Shown in pieces: positions 11,095-20,479 of a DNA stretch of 64,000 bases. This DNA comes from Pratylenchus scribneri (Eukaryota; Nematoda; Chromadorea; Rhabditida; Pratylenchidae). The stretch covers positions 372,001 through 436,000 of the forward strand of contig JAQSEB010000014.1 of NCBI GenBank assembly GCA_030063045.1, given 5' to 3'. A model generated the notes under the pieces. The model saw nothing but the letters and a program-made list of their open reading frames with translations. It did not search any database and had not been told where the DNA came from. Every line of letters begins with the position of its first letter. Positions within the stretch are counted from its first letter, which is position 1. The translations under genes and the position numbers were made by a program.

Positions 11095-11900
11095 TTAGTC
11101 CGGATAATCAGGAGACGTCGGCTGGTATTCATATTCCGTGCTTTGCCCATCATCAATGCCCTGTCGGCTCAAAGGGGGGGATTCTGGCGAATCGGGCACA
11201 ACCCTGAATTAGATTAAATTAGGAATAAAATACTAATTAAAATTTTACATTTCTTCTTCTGGCGATTCATCCACTTGTTGCCCATCATTTTCCAATTCCA
11301 TTGTTGTCAATTTCCAAAAAAACTAAAATTATTAATAATTTTTAATTTAAACATTTTATTTACCTTTGGGTTTTGAACAAATTCCTTCTTGTCCATGTCA
11401 TAGTATAGCATATTCCCGTTTTTCTCGTCATAAATACGAAAAATTTTCGGCCAATTCGCTTCCAGAAACTGTAAAAAGCATTCATTTAAAAATTTTTTCC
11501 CTCCTTTTAAAACTGACTTCTCCATTCTTCAATTTCAAGGCCCAATATTCCTCCTCTGCAGATTCCACCGTCACCGTTGAATCATCGTCATTTGCCATTT
11601 CCTCCGGAGGCATTTCAGGAGCTGCTGGTGGCGTCAATTCCGGTTGAGCAGCTGGAATTTCCGGCGCAAGATAATTGTCAAGTGTATTCTCTTGATAAGA
11701 ATACTTCAGCAATAAACGACGCCGTCTGAATTTTATGGATACAAATATATTTTTAATTTTATAAAATACTTTTCCTTTCGTTTGTACAATCCGCGCTTCC
11801 ATTGGTCAAATTTGACGCTAGAATCCTGCGATCGGACATTAATCAGGCATTGAAATATTGGATTCTTGGCCTTGAATATCTTATCAATTTGTTGATCCAT
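11095..11900 (-). CDS. Five-exon accessory protein of unknown function
   Basis: The start is MDQQIDKIFKAKNPIFQ. Exon 1 ends in a basic stretch (KRGLYKRKE). Exon 2 carries RRRLLLKYSYQENTLDNYL, a Pro/Ala linker and the start of a beta-rich segment (EEEYWALKLKNGE). Exon 3 continues it (WPKIFRIYDEKNGNMLYYD), which looks like a small PH-like or Tudor-like fold, though this is only an impression. Exons 4 and 5 give an acidic, Pro-rich tail ending SPDYPD. All four introns are about 45-60 nt with GT-AG ends and the phases agree. It is divergent from the gene at 12244, so the two may share a bidirectional control region. Confidence 0.65.
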
Positions 11901-11956
11901 TTGATAAATTTATCTATAAAAGGAATAAAAAAATGGAAATTTTCAATGGGATATGG

Positions 11957-12035
11957 TCCAAAGGCAACAGCAGTCGAGAATGAGGGAAGTGACCGGTAAC
12001 AGCAGTCGAGAGCAGGAGGCGGAGCTAAAATATTC
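11957..12035 (+). repeat. Repeated AACAGCAGTCGAGA motif in a promoter region
   Basis: Two copies of AACAGCAGTCGAGA occur at about 11966-11979 and 11998-12011, and a related CATTCGAGAGTGA at about 12066. They lie between the divergent genes at 11900 (minus) and 12244 (plus), upstream of a TATA box. They could be factor-binding sites. Confidence 0.45.
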
Positions 12036-12147
12036 CCTCATTCTGAAGGAAAGAATGAAAAGAGCCATTCGAGAGTGAAATAGGCGGAGTCTTGAGATTT
12101 TAAAATTGAAATTAAAATTTTTAATAAAAATAGGTCAAGATCAGGGT

Positions 12148-12158
12148 TATATAAATAG
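12148..12158 (+). promoter_or_regulatory. TATA box for the gene at 12244
   Basis: TATATAAATAG lies 96 bp before the ATG. Similar boxes stand 70-100 bp before four other accessory or replication genes of this element. Confidence 0.6.
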
Positions 12159-12243
12159 GGGAAAATTCAAACCCAAACCATTCCCTCGATTCATTTTAAA
12201 AATTTCCATTACAAATTTAAAAATTCCAATCTCCCAAATAAAA

Positions 12244-13263
12244 ATGGCCCTTAATATGACGGACAAGAAAAGCCTCGGTCAGCAAATATTGCCGGAAGTG
12301 GACTTCAACATTACAAGCACTGGTGTAACTATTCATGCCAGCCATCGTCTCTCCACTCCTCGATTTGTACAATTCGACAACCAAGGAAAATGCAAAGAAT
12401 GTAAATCGACGGAAGTAGAATTGGATTTTGTCGTCACCAAGGAAGGCATTACGCTGTTTTGTACCCGAATGAAGGGAAGTCGTTTCGTTCCATTCGATTC
12501 GGTCCACGATCTTCCAGGCCACTGCTTTTTCAAGATCAAGAATAAGGGAAAAGTTTTCAATATTGAGCATGGACAGCAAGCACCGGTAATTTGCCACCCA
12601 ATTATTTCTACAAATCAAAAGGAAATTCAGGCTGAGCCTCCACAGAAAATGCCTAAACTGGAGCCTGAAAAGGAATACACGCTGAAGGAAACACTTTCGG
12701 AGATCTATGCCTACCTGGATTGGATTGTTCCCAGCGGTGATGTGGCCGAAGGAATGATTGGACGTGTGAAGAAGGCCGGTGGGATGAGCTTCGAGGCATT
12801 TTTGGATGCCCTTTCTGCTGCCACTTCTTTCACAACAAATCCAAATGGCAACAACATTTCGCCTGAATTGCTGGAGACTTATCAAAAGAATTCGGCAAAA
12901 CATAACAAAATTTTCGCGCCTAAGAATCCTGAAAACCGAACAATTCCATTCTCTGTTTTGTTGGAAATTTTGGCTGCTGCTGCCACCTTTTTAGGTGATT
13001 CACAGCTACCAAGTAAGCAAAATCAAGAGCCCAGGGAAGAAGTAAAATCTGAAACAGTTCAGGCTCCAGCATCCGATCAGTATGAGGCATTTTATGAGAG
13101 TATGAAAGCTGCAACCACAGGCATTCCCGATCAACCAAAGCGAGTGAAAGAATTGAAGGAACAAGCAAAACAGATGAAAGAGGAAGAAGAAGCAGCCATC
13201 GCCTCAATTACCCCTTCAATTCCCAATAAACCAACATCCCCACTAAGCACTAAATTCTTTTAA
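12244..13263 (+). CDS. Intronless Maverick protein with internal repeats, unknown function
   Basis: The protein has 340 residues, taking the ATG after the TATA box; the frame is open further upstream, but that part is promoter-like. Residues ~30-120 contain two beta-type repeats, each ending RFV.FD, with CKEC between them. After a linker, three helical repeats share an L..L.AA pattern (AFLDALSAATSF, LLEILAAAATF, AFYESMKAATTG). The C-terminal end is a charged coiled coil (KELKEQAKQMKEEEE). It sits directly before the ATPase in the late-type gene block but has an early-type TATA box. A scaffold or DNA-binding role is possible, but no family is recognised. Confidence 0.8.
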   Translation: MALNMTDKKSLGQQILPEVDFNITSTGVTIHASHRLSTPRFVQFDNQGKCKECKSTEVELDFVVTKEGITLFCTRMKGSRFVPFDSVHDLPGHCFFKIKNKGKVFNIEHGQQAPVICHPIISTNQKEIQAEPPQKMPKLEPEKEYTLKETLSEIYAYLDWIVPSGDVAEGMIGRVKKAGGMSFEAFLDALSAATSFTTNPNGNNISPELLETYQKNSAKHNKIFAPKNPENRTIPFSVLLEILAAAATFLGDSQLPSKQNQEPREEVKSETVQAPASDQYEAFYESMKAATTGIPDQPKRVKELKEQAKQMKEEEEAAIASITPSIPNKPTSPLSTKFF

Positions 13264-13325
13264 TAAGTTTACTCCATTCCCCTTTTCACATTCATTTATC
13301 ATTTATTATTAATTAAATTTAATCA

Positions 13326-13982
13326 ATGGATATTCCCTCTTTTTCTAATAAAGAATTAATGTTAAAATCGCCATTTGGAATGATAATTAGTGGGCCAAGC
13401 TCGAGCGGGAAGAGCACATTTCTATTGAAATTTATAGCAGAATCTTCTGAGTTGATTTCTCCAAAACCTTCAAGTGTACTGTATTGTTTTGGTGAAATGA
13501 GTGATATTGTGCCAGTTCTCCAAAAATCCGGAATTGGCGTATTTGCCGGAGTTCCCCCAGAGGAAGTAATTAAACGCCAACCTAAGCCCCTTTTGTTAAT
13601 ATTGGATGACCTTTTATTGGCAATAGATGCAAAGTATTTGAATCAACTGTTTACCGCAAAATCCCACCATCAAAATTTTTCCATTGTCTTTGTCACTCAA
13701 AATTTATTTGAAAAGAAAATTAAAGTTGCTCGCCAAAATGCTCAATATTTGGTCTTGATGCGATCTCCGAATTCGGCACTTTCAGTGAGGAATATTGGCG
13801 TTCAACTTTTTCCTCGACAACTCGATTATTTCATGGATGCCTATCGGCAAGCAACAAATCAGCCCTATGGCTATTTGTTGATTGATATGCATGCTTCATC
13901 CGATCCGTCACTTAGGCTTCGCACAAATATATTTAATCAAGAAGAAGAGAGTACAATATTCATTCCCAAAAACGGTCTTTAA
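13326..13982 (+). CDS. ATP: Genome-packaging ATPase (FtsK/HerA type)
   Basis: This 218-residue P-loop ATPase has Walker A GPSSSGKST near residue 22 and a Walker B strand PLLLILDDLL near residue 90. They are followed by the FVTQN sensor-like motif near 120. Length and motif order match the A32/FtsK-HerA packaging ATPases of Mavericks, virophages and adeno-like viruses, which pump DNA into capsids. It is intronless and all motifs are intact. It is followed after 16 bp by the next ORF, as expected for a tightly packed late block. Confidence 0.93.
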   Translation: MDIPSFSNKELMLKSPFGMIISGPSSSGKSTFLLKFIAESSELISPKPSSVLYCFGEMSDIVPVLQKSGIGVFAGVPPEEVIKRQPKPLLLILDDLLLAIDAKYLNQLFTAKSHHQNFSIVFVTQNLFEKKIKVARQNAQYLVLMRSPNSALSVRNIGVQLFPRQLDYFMDAYRQATNQPYGYLLIDMHASSDPSLRLRTNIFNQEEESTIFIPKNGL

Positions 13983-13998
13983 TTTATTTCCCTAAAAA

Positions 13999-14358
13999 AT
14001 GACCCAAGCAAAAATTAGTCAATTAATTCATGAAAATTATCAATTTCTTAAAAGTTTATCAAAAATTAAATCTCCAAAGAAATTGCATCGATACCTGAAA
14101 CATGCAAATTCGCAACAACTTCTAGCCATTGTAGAAGTTTGCCTCAATATTGTGTGCTCGCGTTTTCAATTAACCTCAAGGCAAAGGAATCGCCTAATGC
14201 CATATGCTGATTTTGTGCGCCGAATGAGCAGATTACGTAGCGAGAAAGGAGCAAGAAAATTTATTGTACAAAAAGGAAGCGGTGCTCCTGCTGTTTTCGG
14301 TGCTCTTCTAACACCCATTCTCATTGAATTGGCCAAGAATTTATTTATAAAAGATTAA
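13999..14358 (+). CDS. Small basic virion-type protein
   Basis: The protein has 119 residues and is strongly basic (LKSLSKIKSPKKLHRYLK; SRQRNRLMPY). A short Gly-rich hinge (QKGSGAPA) and a C-terminal hydrophobic helix (VFGALLTPILIELAKNL) follow. Small basic proteins with a Gly-rich linker and terminal hydrophobic helix recur beside capsid genes in Mavericks and may be DNA-condensing or internal virion proteins. That role is inferred from composition and position. It is intronless and lies between the ATPase and the 424-residue ORF. Confidence 0.75.
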   Translation: MTQAKISQLIHENYQFLKSLSKIKSPKKLHRYLKHANSQQLLAIVEVCLNIVCSRFQLTSRQRNRLMPYADFVRRMSRLRSEKGARKFIVQKGSGAPAVFGALLTPILIELAKNLFIKD

Positions 14359-14394
14359 AATTAATTCAAAAAATCATTTTATTATTATTATTTA

Positions 14395-15669
14395 ATGGCA
14401 CAAAAATATCTTCTCGTTCCCGAACCAATTTATCGAGGCCTAACTTCTACGGATACAGGCGAACCCAATCTTGATTTTACCAAAAGGGAATTGGATAAAA
14501 TTAAACATGGCCGGACTGAGTCCTCTCGGAAAAATATTCTCTACAATCAAGAACTCCGTCGATATTTGCAAATGAGAAATGAGCGAGAGAGTAGGCCTGC
14601 CCGAGTAGAATTAACAAATGGGTTGAGAATGTTGGTTAAAAAAGGAGATGAATTTGAAAGTGGGGATGAAGAAATAATGATTGATGAAGATAAACCATCA
14701 AAAAGTCCACCGAAACCGTCAAAGCCCTCCAAAAAAGTGGATAATGTTCCGAATAATTTAGATGAATCAGAAAAAACAATGGAATTGGCTTCTCCTCAAC
14801 CATCTTCTTCCTCTACAACTCTTACTCCTTCTCATCCTCAAAATCCACCAGAAATATTTCAGGAAGGAAGAGATGAAATTCCTTTTATTCCTAGAAAATG
14901 GCCTTTAATGGAAAAAACAAATACAGATTCGCAATTAACAAAAATATCCAAAAAATCAAAGACTTTGACTAAGAAGAAAAATCCGTCAGTTATACGAAAT
15001 TATCATAAAATCAATGAAGAATTGGAACAGCCATCCTCCATGTTACCTTTACCAGAGCCAATGGATCAATCGATCATACCTTCCTCATCGAATAAATTAC
15101 CTAGTCGAGAACATTTGGGTTTATCATCAAAATCAAAGGCTTTAATAAAGAAGAAGAATAAAATTTCGCTAGTTTCTCGACCTTCAGTTATACGAAATTA
15201 TCAGTCAATTAGGAAAGAATTGGAACCATCAAAAGATCAATCGGCTCTACCGATTTCATCGGCTCAGTTGGCTTTGGAAGCACCGTTAGCTCCAAGACCT
15301 CAAACATCGATGGAATTGTATGGAAGACCAGGTGTAAAATATAGACGTGATCCCGATTTAATTGAAGTAGTTTCATCGGCTGTTAGGAGGGATATAAGAA
15401 AGAGGAAGCCATCAAAAGGGGATATTCTAGAACAAAAGAAGCCTAGGATTGAAATTGAGGGTTCAATTCGCCGTCGTCAATGGGCTCGTCGAAAACCAAC
15501 TCAAGAAGAAGCATTAAATGGATCAATTAAATGGGCAAAAACCAGACCGACCCAAGCGGATGTGCATACTGTATCAAATGAATACGGTGGTAGAAGGCTA
15601 CCGAATATTAGTAATAAAGCAAGATTGGAAGCACTACAAAAAAGAGTGGCAAAATTTAAAAATAATTAA
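14395..15669 (+). CDS. Maverick ORF with conserved N-terminus and repetitive disordered tail
   Basis: The protein has 424 residues. The N-terminal 80 residues (KYLLVPEPIYRGLTS ... ILYNQELRRYLQMRNERE) look like a conserved module seen beside capsid genes in Mavericks. The rest is Ser/Pro/Lys-rich. A PSVIRNY..I..ELE unit occurs twice, each preceded by a K-rich block (LTKKKN, LIKKKN), indicating an internal duplication. The C-terminus carries repeated Arg-Lys-Trp segments (RRRQWARRKPT; IKWAKTRPT). A nucleic-acid-binding virion protein would fit, but this is inference. Confidence 0.75.
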   Translation: MAQKYLLVPEPIYRGLTSTDTGEPNLDFTKRELDKIKHGRTESSRKNILYNQELRRYLQMRNERESRPARVELTNGLRMLVKKGDEFESGDEEIMIDEDKPSKSPPKPSKPSKKVDNVPNNLDESEKTMELASPQPSSSSTTLTPSHPQNPPEIFQEGRDEIPFIPRKWPLMEKTNTDSQLTKISKKSKTLTKKKNPSVIRNYHKINEELEQPSSMLPLPEPMDQSIIPSSSNKLPSREHLGLSSKSKALIKKKNKISLVSRPSVIRNYQSIRKELEPSKDQSALPISSAQLALEAPLAPRPQTSMELYGRPGVKYRRDPDLIEVVSSAVRRDIRKRKPSKGDILEQKKPRIEIEGSIRRRQWARRKPTQEEALNGSIKWAKTRPTQADVHTVSNEYGGRRLPNISNKARLEALQKRVAKFKNN

Positions 15670-15739
15670 TCCATTACTTATTTGTCATTTTATATATTTT
15701 TATAATTCATTTATATTCCCTTTTATTAATAAATAAATT

Positions 15740-16834
15740 ATGGATGTAATAAAATCTACACTCAACCAATTATATAATAATCCTGAATCACCAGCTGCAT
15801 TTTCCGGAGTTGACACTCTATACAAAGAGGCTAAGAAGAAATTAGGTTCAAAAATAAACCGAAAAGATGTTGAATATTATCTCCAAGGACACCGGACCTA
15901 TTCCCTTATGCGGCCAAGAAGAGTGCATTTTAAGAGGGCAAAAACTATTCCACTGGGTTTTATGAGTGATATTCAAACGGATTTGGCTGAGATGGGTGCA
16001 TTAAGCCGGAGCAATAATGGCCATCGTTATATTTTAGTTGCCATTGATGTCCTATCAAAAAGGCTTTTTGCTATCCCGTTAAAGACTAAAAAGGGTGAAG
16101 ATATGTTGCAAGCATTTAAAAAACTTTTAGAACAAATGCCTTTTAAACCTATACGAATTTATTCGGATTTGGGCACGGAATATCGAAATAAATTATTGAA
16201 AGAATTTTTTGAAAATGAGGAAATACAGAAATTTGAGACAAGCTCAAGTTTTGTTAAAGCTTCGCTTGCTGAAAGAGCAATTCGGAATTTAAAACAGCGA
16301 TTATATCGATATTTTTCGCAAACAAAAACGCTGAATTGGATTGAAGTGCTTCAGAAAATTGTCGATGGAATCAATCATGCCCCGAGCAGGACTCATGGAA
16401 TGCGCCCAATTGATGTGAACTTCAATAATGCCCGAGAGGTTTGGCAACGACAATATGCCGATGAATTCAAATTTAAGCGAAAGAGAATGAAACCAAAATT
16501 TATAGCTGGTGATACGGTTCGAATGAGTAGGGGAAAACATATTTTCGAGAAAGGCTATATTCCATCCTGGGGAGATGAAGTATTAACAGTGGATTCTGTA
16601 AAAACCAAATCCAAACCGATTCTATACAAAATTCGTGATGATAAAGGGGAAAAATTCAAGGGTTCATTTTATGGAGAAGAATTGGCCAAGGTCAGAAGGG
16701 ATGCCGACACAACTTACCGTATTGAAAAGACCTATAGGAAGAAAAAGAGGCCGGATGGAACCTTTGATGTGCTGGTGAAATTTATAGGCTATCCTGAGAA
16801 AGAATGGATTCATGAAAGCCAATTGCAACCATAA
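15740..16834 (+). CDS. INT: Retroviral-type integrase with C-terminal chromodomain
   Basis: This 364-residue DDE integrase inserts the element. The catalytic acidic residues are visible: D in IQTDLAEMG (~residue 79), D in IYSDLGTEY (~142) and E in ASLAERAIRN about 35 residues later. A basic C-terminal region (FKRKRMKPKF) and an SH3-like segment follow. The last 45 residues form a chromodomain (YRIEKTYRKK ... FIGYPEKEWIHESQL), which in Mavericks is thought to guide integration through histone marks. All three catalytic residues are intact and there is no intron. The flanking 6-bp duplication is what this enzyme is expected to leave. Confidence 0.96.
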   Translation: MDVIKSTLNQLYNNPESPAAFSGVDTLYKEAKKKLGSKINRKDVEYYLQGHRTYSLMRPRRVHFKRAKTIPLGFMSDIQTDLAEMGALSRSNNGHRYILVAIDVLSKRLFAIPLKTKKGEDMLQAFKKLLEQMPFKPIRIYSDLGTEYRNKLLKEFFENEEIQKFETSSSFVKASLAERAIRNLKQRLYRYFSQTKTLNWIEVLQKIVDGINHAPSRTHGMRPIDVNFNNAREVWQRQYADEFKFKRKRMKPKFIAGDTVRMSRGKHIFEKGYIPSWGDEVLTVDSVKTKSKPILYKIRDDKGEKFKGSFYGEELAKVRRDADTTYRIEKTYRKKKRPDGTFDVLVKFIGYPEKEWIHESQLQP

Positions 16835-16923
16835 AAAAAATATATATAAATTCCTTTCAATTAACATATATTAACCATTTTCGATTATTCATTTCAATTT
16901 TCTTCGTATTAATTAAATAAAAA

Positions 16924-18429
16924 ATGTCAAACAGTTTTTTTGTCTATGTTCCGAGTAATATTCAGGATTATCCGGATAACCGGCCGAATAAATTTCGAAT
17001 GCATTTGCCTAGGCCAATCGAATTGGAGGGAAATTGGGTTTGCGGCTTACACAGCATATCGTTCCCCTATTCATGGGCTTCCACAATATTGGATGATAAC
17101 CAGGCAATTTTTGTTCACTATAATGAGACAGAGAAAAAGGAACGGCTCATAAAAATTCCAATCCCAAAAGCTTCGCATAAAAACATAAATGAATTACAAA
17201 CATTCCTCCATGAAACAATTAAATTTCAAGCCAAAGCATTGAGCGAAGCAAAAAATGTCTTTTTGGAAAGACCGACTGTCGAAAGCGAAGCAAAATTGAA
17301 CAGAGGGAAACGTGCAGCTTCCGCCAAAGCTGAAGGAGAGAAGAAAAAACAAGGATCTCCGCCAAGGAAAGCTCCAGCTCCCCCTAAAGGGTCGCCTCCT
17401 CCACGCCTTGGACTTTTGGAAACTTATTTTGGGGAAGAACAAAAAGAGCAAGGAAAAAAGAATGGAGAAAATAATACAGTAACGGGAAATGAGAATAAGC
17501 CTGTCACAACTCGAAGCTCCGCTACCGTTTCTACGCCTAGTATTGAAACAAACACAAATACCGCTGCTTTAACCTCAACTTCTTCCATCAATCAAAATCC
17601 TGGGCAGAATGCTCAAACAGCTCCGATTCAGGCTAACAGCAAAGGATCACCCCCTAAAGCGGAATCAAAAGCTACGGCTGCTGATTCCGCATCGGATGAT
17701 TCCCCACTTTTGAGTACACTTTTTGATGGTGAAAATGTGGGAGCTAACGAGCAATCATCAATCAGTACCACTGCTAATAATACCGATGGCGAAAATAAAA
17801 CAAAAAAGGATGAAAATGGAAAGAAAGAAGAAAAAAGTGGAGGAGAGATTGGGGAAGAAAATGCTAAGAAAGAGGAAGAAGAAAATGGAGGAGAGAATCT
17901 CATTTCAACATTTTTTGGGGATCTGCCTAAACCTGAAGTGAAAACGGTAGATCTGGTGATGGCTCAGCATATGATTGACTCAATTGGCTTCCAATTTCAC
18001 AAAGAATTTCAACGCTTTAGGGCTGTTTTTTCAGATCCAAATATTAATTACATCATGTTCACCCCGCAGCTAGCATACGTTTTGGGTTGGGAAAATGGAA
18101 TGCATATAAAAAATGGGGAAATGGCCAAATATGCTTGTGATTTGAAGGGCGGATTTTCAAGCTTTGGTGTCTATACAAAAGGATTAACCGAGAATATGAT
18201 TATTGGTAATAAACTGAGTTCGCTGCTTCGTGTTGTGTCTATTTCCGGATCGACCCCAGGGGAATATACGGAACAAATTTATGACTCGCCCATCTACGTA
18301 AAAGTATTGCCGAAGACTGTGAATGAAATTGAAATCGAGTTGCTAACAATGGAAGAAGGCAGGCTTTTGCCCATGGATTGGGGTCAAGTGATGATTGTCT
18401 TGATATTTAAAAGAATCATTCAATTTTAA
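16924..18429 (+). CDS. mCP: Minor capsid (penton-family) protein with long disordered insert
   Basis: The protein has 501 residues. The N-terminal ~100 residues (FFVYVPSN ... FRMHLPRPIELEGNWVCGL) and the C-terminal ~160 residues (FTPQLAYVLGWENG ... LLRVVSISG) match the penton-type protein found next to the Maverick major capsid. Between them is a ~235-residue low-complexity insert rich in Ser, Pro, Glu and Lys. The insert holds three copies of a motif L[LI].T.F[GD] (residues ~162, ~261 and ~326). The spacing suggests a flexible arm with docking sites. It is intronless and intact. The assignment rests on the conserved ends and on gene order. Confidence 0.8.
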   Translation: MSNSFFVYVPSNIQDYPDNRPNKFRMHLPRPIELEGNWVCGLHSISFPYSWASTILDDNQAIFVHYNETEKKERLIKIPIPKASHKNINELQTFLHETIKFQAKALSEAKNVFLERPTVESEAKLNRGKRAASAKAEGEKKKQGSPPRKAPAPPKGSPPPRLGLLETYFGEEQKEQGKKNGENNTVTGNENKPVTTRSSATVSTPSIETNTNTAALTSTSSINQNPGQNAQTAPIQANSKGSPPKAESKATAADSASDDSPLLSTLFDGENVGANEQSSISTTANNTDGENKTKKDENGKKEEKSGGEIGEENAKKEEEENGGENLISTFFGDLPKPEVKTVDLVMAQHMIDSIGFQFHKEFQRFRAVFSDPNINYIMFTPQLAYVLGWENGMHIKNGEMAKYACDLKGGFSSFGVYTKGLTENMIIGNKLSSLLRVVSISGSTPGEYTEQIYDSPIYVKVLPKTVNEIEIELLTMEEGRLLPMDWGQVMIVLIFKRIIQF

Positions 18430-18512
18430 TTCACTCCATTATTTATTCCTAAACCCAATCAATTAATTCATATTATTATACGATTGAATAAATTTTAATT
18501 TAAAAAATAATA

Positions 18513-19019
18513 ATGGTGCACGTTGTTTTCGATACAGCCTCAGTTGGCTATGATGATTTTATCCAAACAGGAGGGGGCCCATCAGATATGGGTGAATCCT
18601 ATAGATACGAAATATTCAAGGGTGGTCCTGCATATATGCAGAGAGGCTATGGAATACAGCACGGAGCTGGCATCACTGATGTGTTAAGAGGTGTTTGGCG
18701 ATTTTTTTTGCCTCTAATTCGCCGTGTTGGGACAACTGTGGGCGAAGAAGCACTCAACACAGGCCAAAGAGTAATGGAAAAGCTTCACGAAGGGCAACCG
18801 CTCAAAGAAGCTGTAATTAGCGAAGGAAAGAAAGGAATCGATGCCGTTTTGGACAAAGGCGGATTTCCAAAACAATTTGGGACAGGCAGGAAGCGTATAA
18901 AAAGGCCAAAAAATTCCCAATCCATACTCAGTCAGCAATCTATTATTGGACGAACCATAAGTAAACCACTAGCTCATTCTAAAAAAAGATTGCGATCCGA
19001 CGCATTTGGATTATATTAA
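18513..19019 (+). CDS. Small Maverick virion protein
   Basis: The protein has 168 residues. A Tyr/Gly-rich N-terminus (AYMQRGYGIQHGAGI) leads to an amphipathic helix (LRGVWRFFLPLIRRVGTTVG) and a second helix (NTGQRVMEKLHEGQPL), then a very basic tail (GRKRIKRP). This layout recurs directly before the major capsid gene in Mavericks. It suggests an internal or membrane-active minor virion protein, possibly comparable with adenovirus pVI or core proteins; that comparison is inference. It is intronless, with 39 bp to the major capsid start. Confidence 0.75.
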   Translation: MVHVVFDTASVGYDDFIQTGGGPSDMGESYRYEIFKGGPAYMQRGYGIQHGAGITDVLRGVWRFFLPLIRRVGTTVGEEALNTGQRVMEKLHEGQPLKEAVISEGKKGIDAVLDKGGFPKQFGTGRKRIKRPKNSQSILSQQSIIGRTISKPLAHSKKRLRSDAFGLY

Positions 19020-19058
19020 TTAAAAATATTCGTCTCCCTAAATTAAAATTAATTAAAA

Positions 19059-20411
19059 ATGGCCTTTCACAAAATCGACTCGGCCAGTGTCAATTCCATA
19101 ACAAATCAACTTGATTTTTTTTCCATTCCACCAACAGATGTGTCAATTTCATCGGCCAAAGTTTTTGAGATTTTAACCCAAAATCCTGTGGACACTCCGC
19201 CTTACCTATTTAAAATCCACAGCTCCGATAATTATATAGACTTAACCAAATGTTTCCTATTTACGGAATTCCGAATAAGGAAGGAAGGAGCAAATGGACA
19301 ATTGGTGGATTTGGCAGCCACTGATGATGTTGCACCAATTCAGCTAATCGGCAATACATTCATTAACAATTTAAAAATTGGTATCAATGGGAAAGATGTT
19401 TTCAATTCCAATTCTCTTATGGCCTACAAATCCTACCTCTCTCATGAACTTTCATTTAGTCCTATAGCAAAGTTTTCTCATCTGGAAGCGGCTGGATATC
19501 GGTACAATGGGGAGAGGGATAGTCTTGAAACGGGAAACGGATTCAAACTCCGAAAAGAACAATATAAACAGAGTAAAATTGTGCAATGCATTGCCAAGAT
19601 CGATTCCGACCTATTTTGCCAACCAAAATTCCTTATTTCTCATTGTGGAATTGAAATCTCCATCCAGCCTAATGAATCAAAATTTGTCCTCATTTCACCA
19701 ACGAATGTAGCCAAACCAGCCGCTGGTACTACGCCAGCCGTGCCCCAAATAAAATATCATTTTGAAGTGGTCAATTGTAAATTGTATATAAAAAAGCTTT
19801 CCCCGGTCGATGGATTGGCTTTGGATATTGCGCGAAAATTGGAGACAAAACCCGCCTGCTATGATGTAAGAAAAACAGCGATGAAGAGTATTTTTATTAG
19901 CCAAGGACGTTATCAGATGAATGCCAGTTTATTTTTGGACCAAATTCCTCGTCGAATCACGTTAGGGCTAGTTGCAAATAAAGATTTTATAGGAGATTAT
20001 ACACGTTCTCCTTTCAATTTTCAGCATTTTAATGTGCGCGAAATCAGCATTACAGCTAATGGTCGAATTTACCCTCAAGCTCCCTATGATTTGGATTATG
20101 AAAATGACAAATATGTTAGACCATTCCATGATTTGAATATAAATTCAGGCTTTGCAAATACATTGGAAGGAAATGGAATTGGTTATGCACAGTTTAAAAA
20201 AACCCATTGCATTTACATTTTCAACCTTACTAATAGTCTGGAGGATCAAGGAGGAGTGTTTGATCTAATCAAAAGTGGAGCAACCTCTGTTGACATAAAA
20301 TTTTCCAAGCCAGTGCCTGATGGCGGAATTGTGCTAATTGTGATGGCCGAAGGGGATTCATTATTTATGGTGGATAAGAACCGAACAATTTCTACCGATA
20401 CGACAGTATAA
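19059..20411 (+). CDS. MCP: Major capsid protein (double jelly-roll)
   Basis: The protein has 450 residues. The start (LDFFSIPPTDVSI), the YLFKIHSSDNYIDLTKCFL strand, the PIQLIGNTFINNLKIGING segment and the late DFIGDYTRSPFNFQHFNV region match the Maverick major capsid family. That family forms double-jelly-roll trimers of icosahedral particles. No stop, frameshift or intron is present. It lies between the small virion protein and the membrane-protein/protease pair. Its presence means the element is in principle a virus genome, although the polymerase of this copy is damaged. Confidence 0.93.
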   Translation: MAFHKIDSASVNSITNQLDFFSIPPTDVSISSAKVFEILTQNPVDTPPYLFKIHSSDNYIDLTKCFLFTEFRIRKEGANGQLVDLAATDDVAPIQLIGNTFINNLKIGINGKDVFNSNSLMAYKSYLSHELSFSPIAKFSHLEAAGYRYNGERDSLETGNGFKLRKEQYKQSKIVQCIAKIDSDLFCQPKFLISHCGIEISIQPNESKFVLISPTNVAKPAAGTTPAVPQIKYHFEVVNCKLYIKKLSPVDGLALDIARKLETKPACYDVRKTAMKSIFISQGRYQMNASLFLDQIPRRITLGLVANKDFIGDYTRSPFNFQHFNVREISITANGRIYPQAPYDLDYENDKYVRPFHDLNINSGFANTLEGNGIGYAQFKKTHCIYIFNLTNSLEDQGGVFDLIKSGATSVDIKFSKPVPDGGIVLIVMAEGDSLFMVDKNRTISTDTTV

Positions 20412-20479
20412 ATACCCTCTATTTTACATTCATTCATTGTCATTTTTTTACCAATATTTAAACGAATAAAATTTAAAAA

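Noticed and set aside
12217..12903. 228-codon minus frame opposite the 340-residue ORF
   Set aside because: Composition and lack of a promoter mark it as antisense to a real gene with internal repeats and a TATA box.
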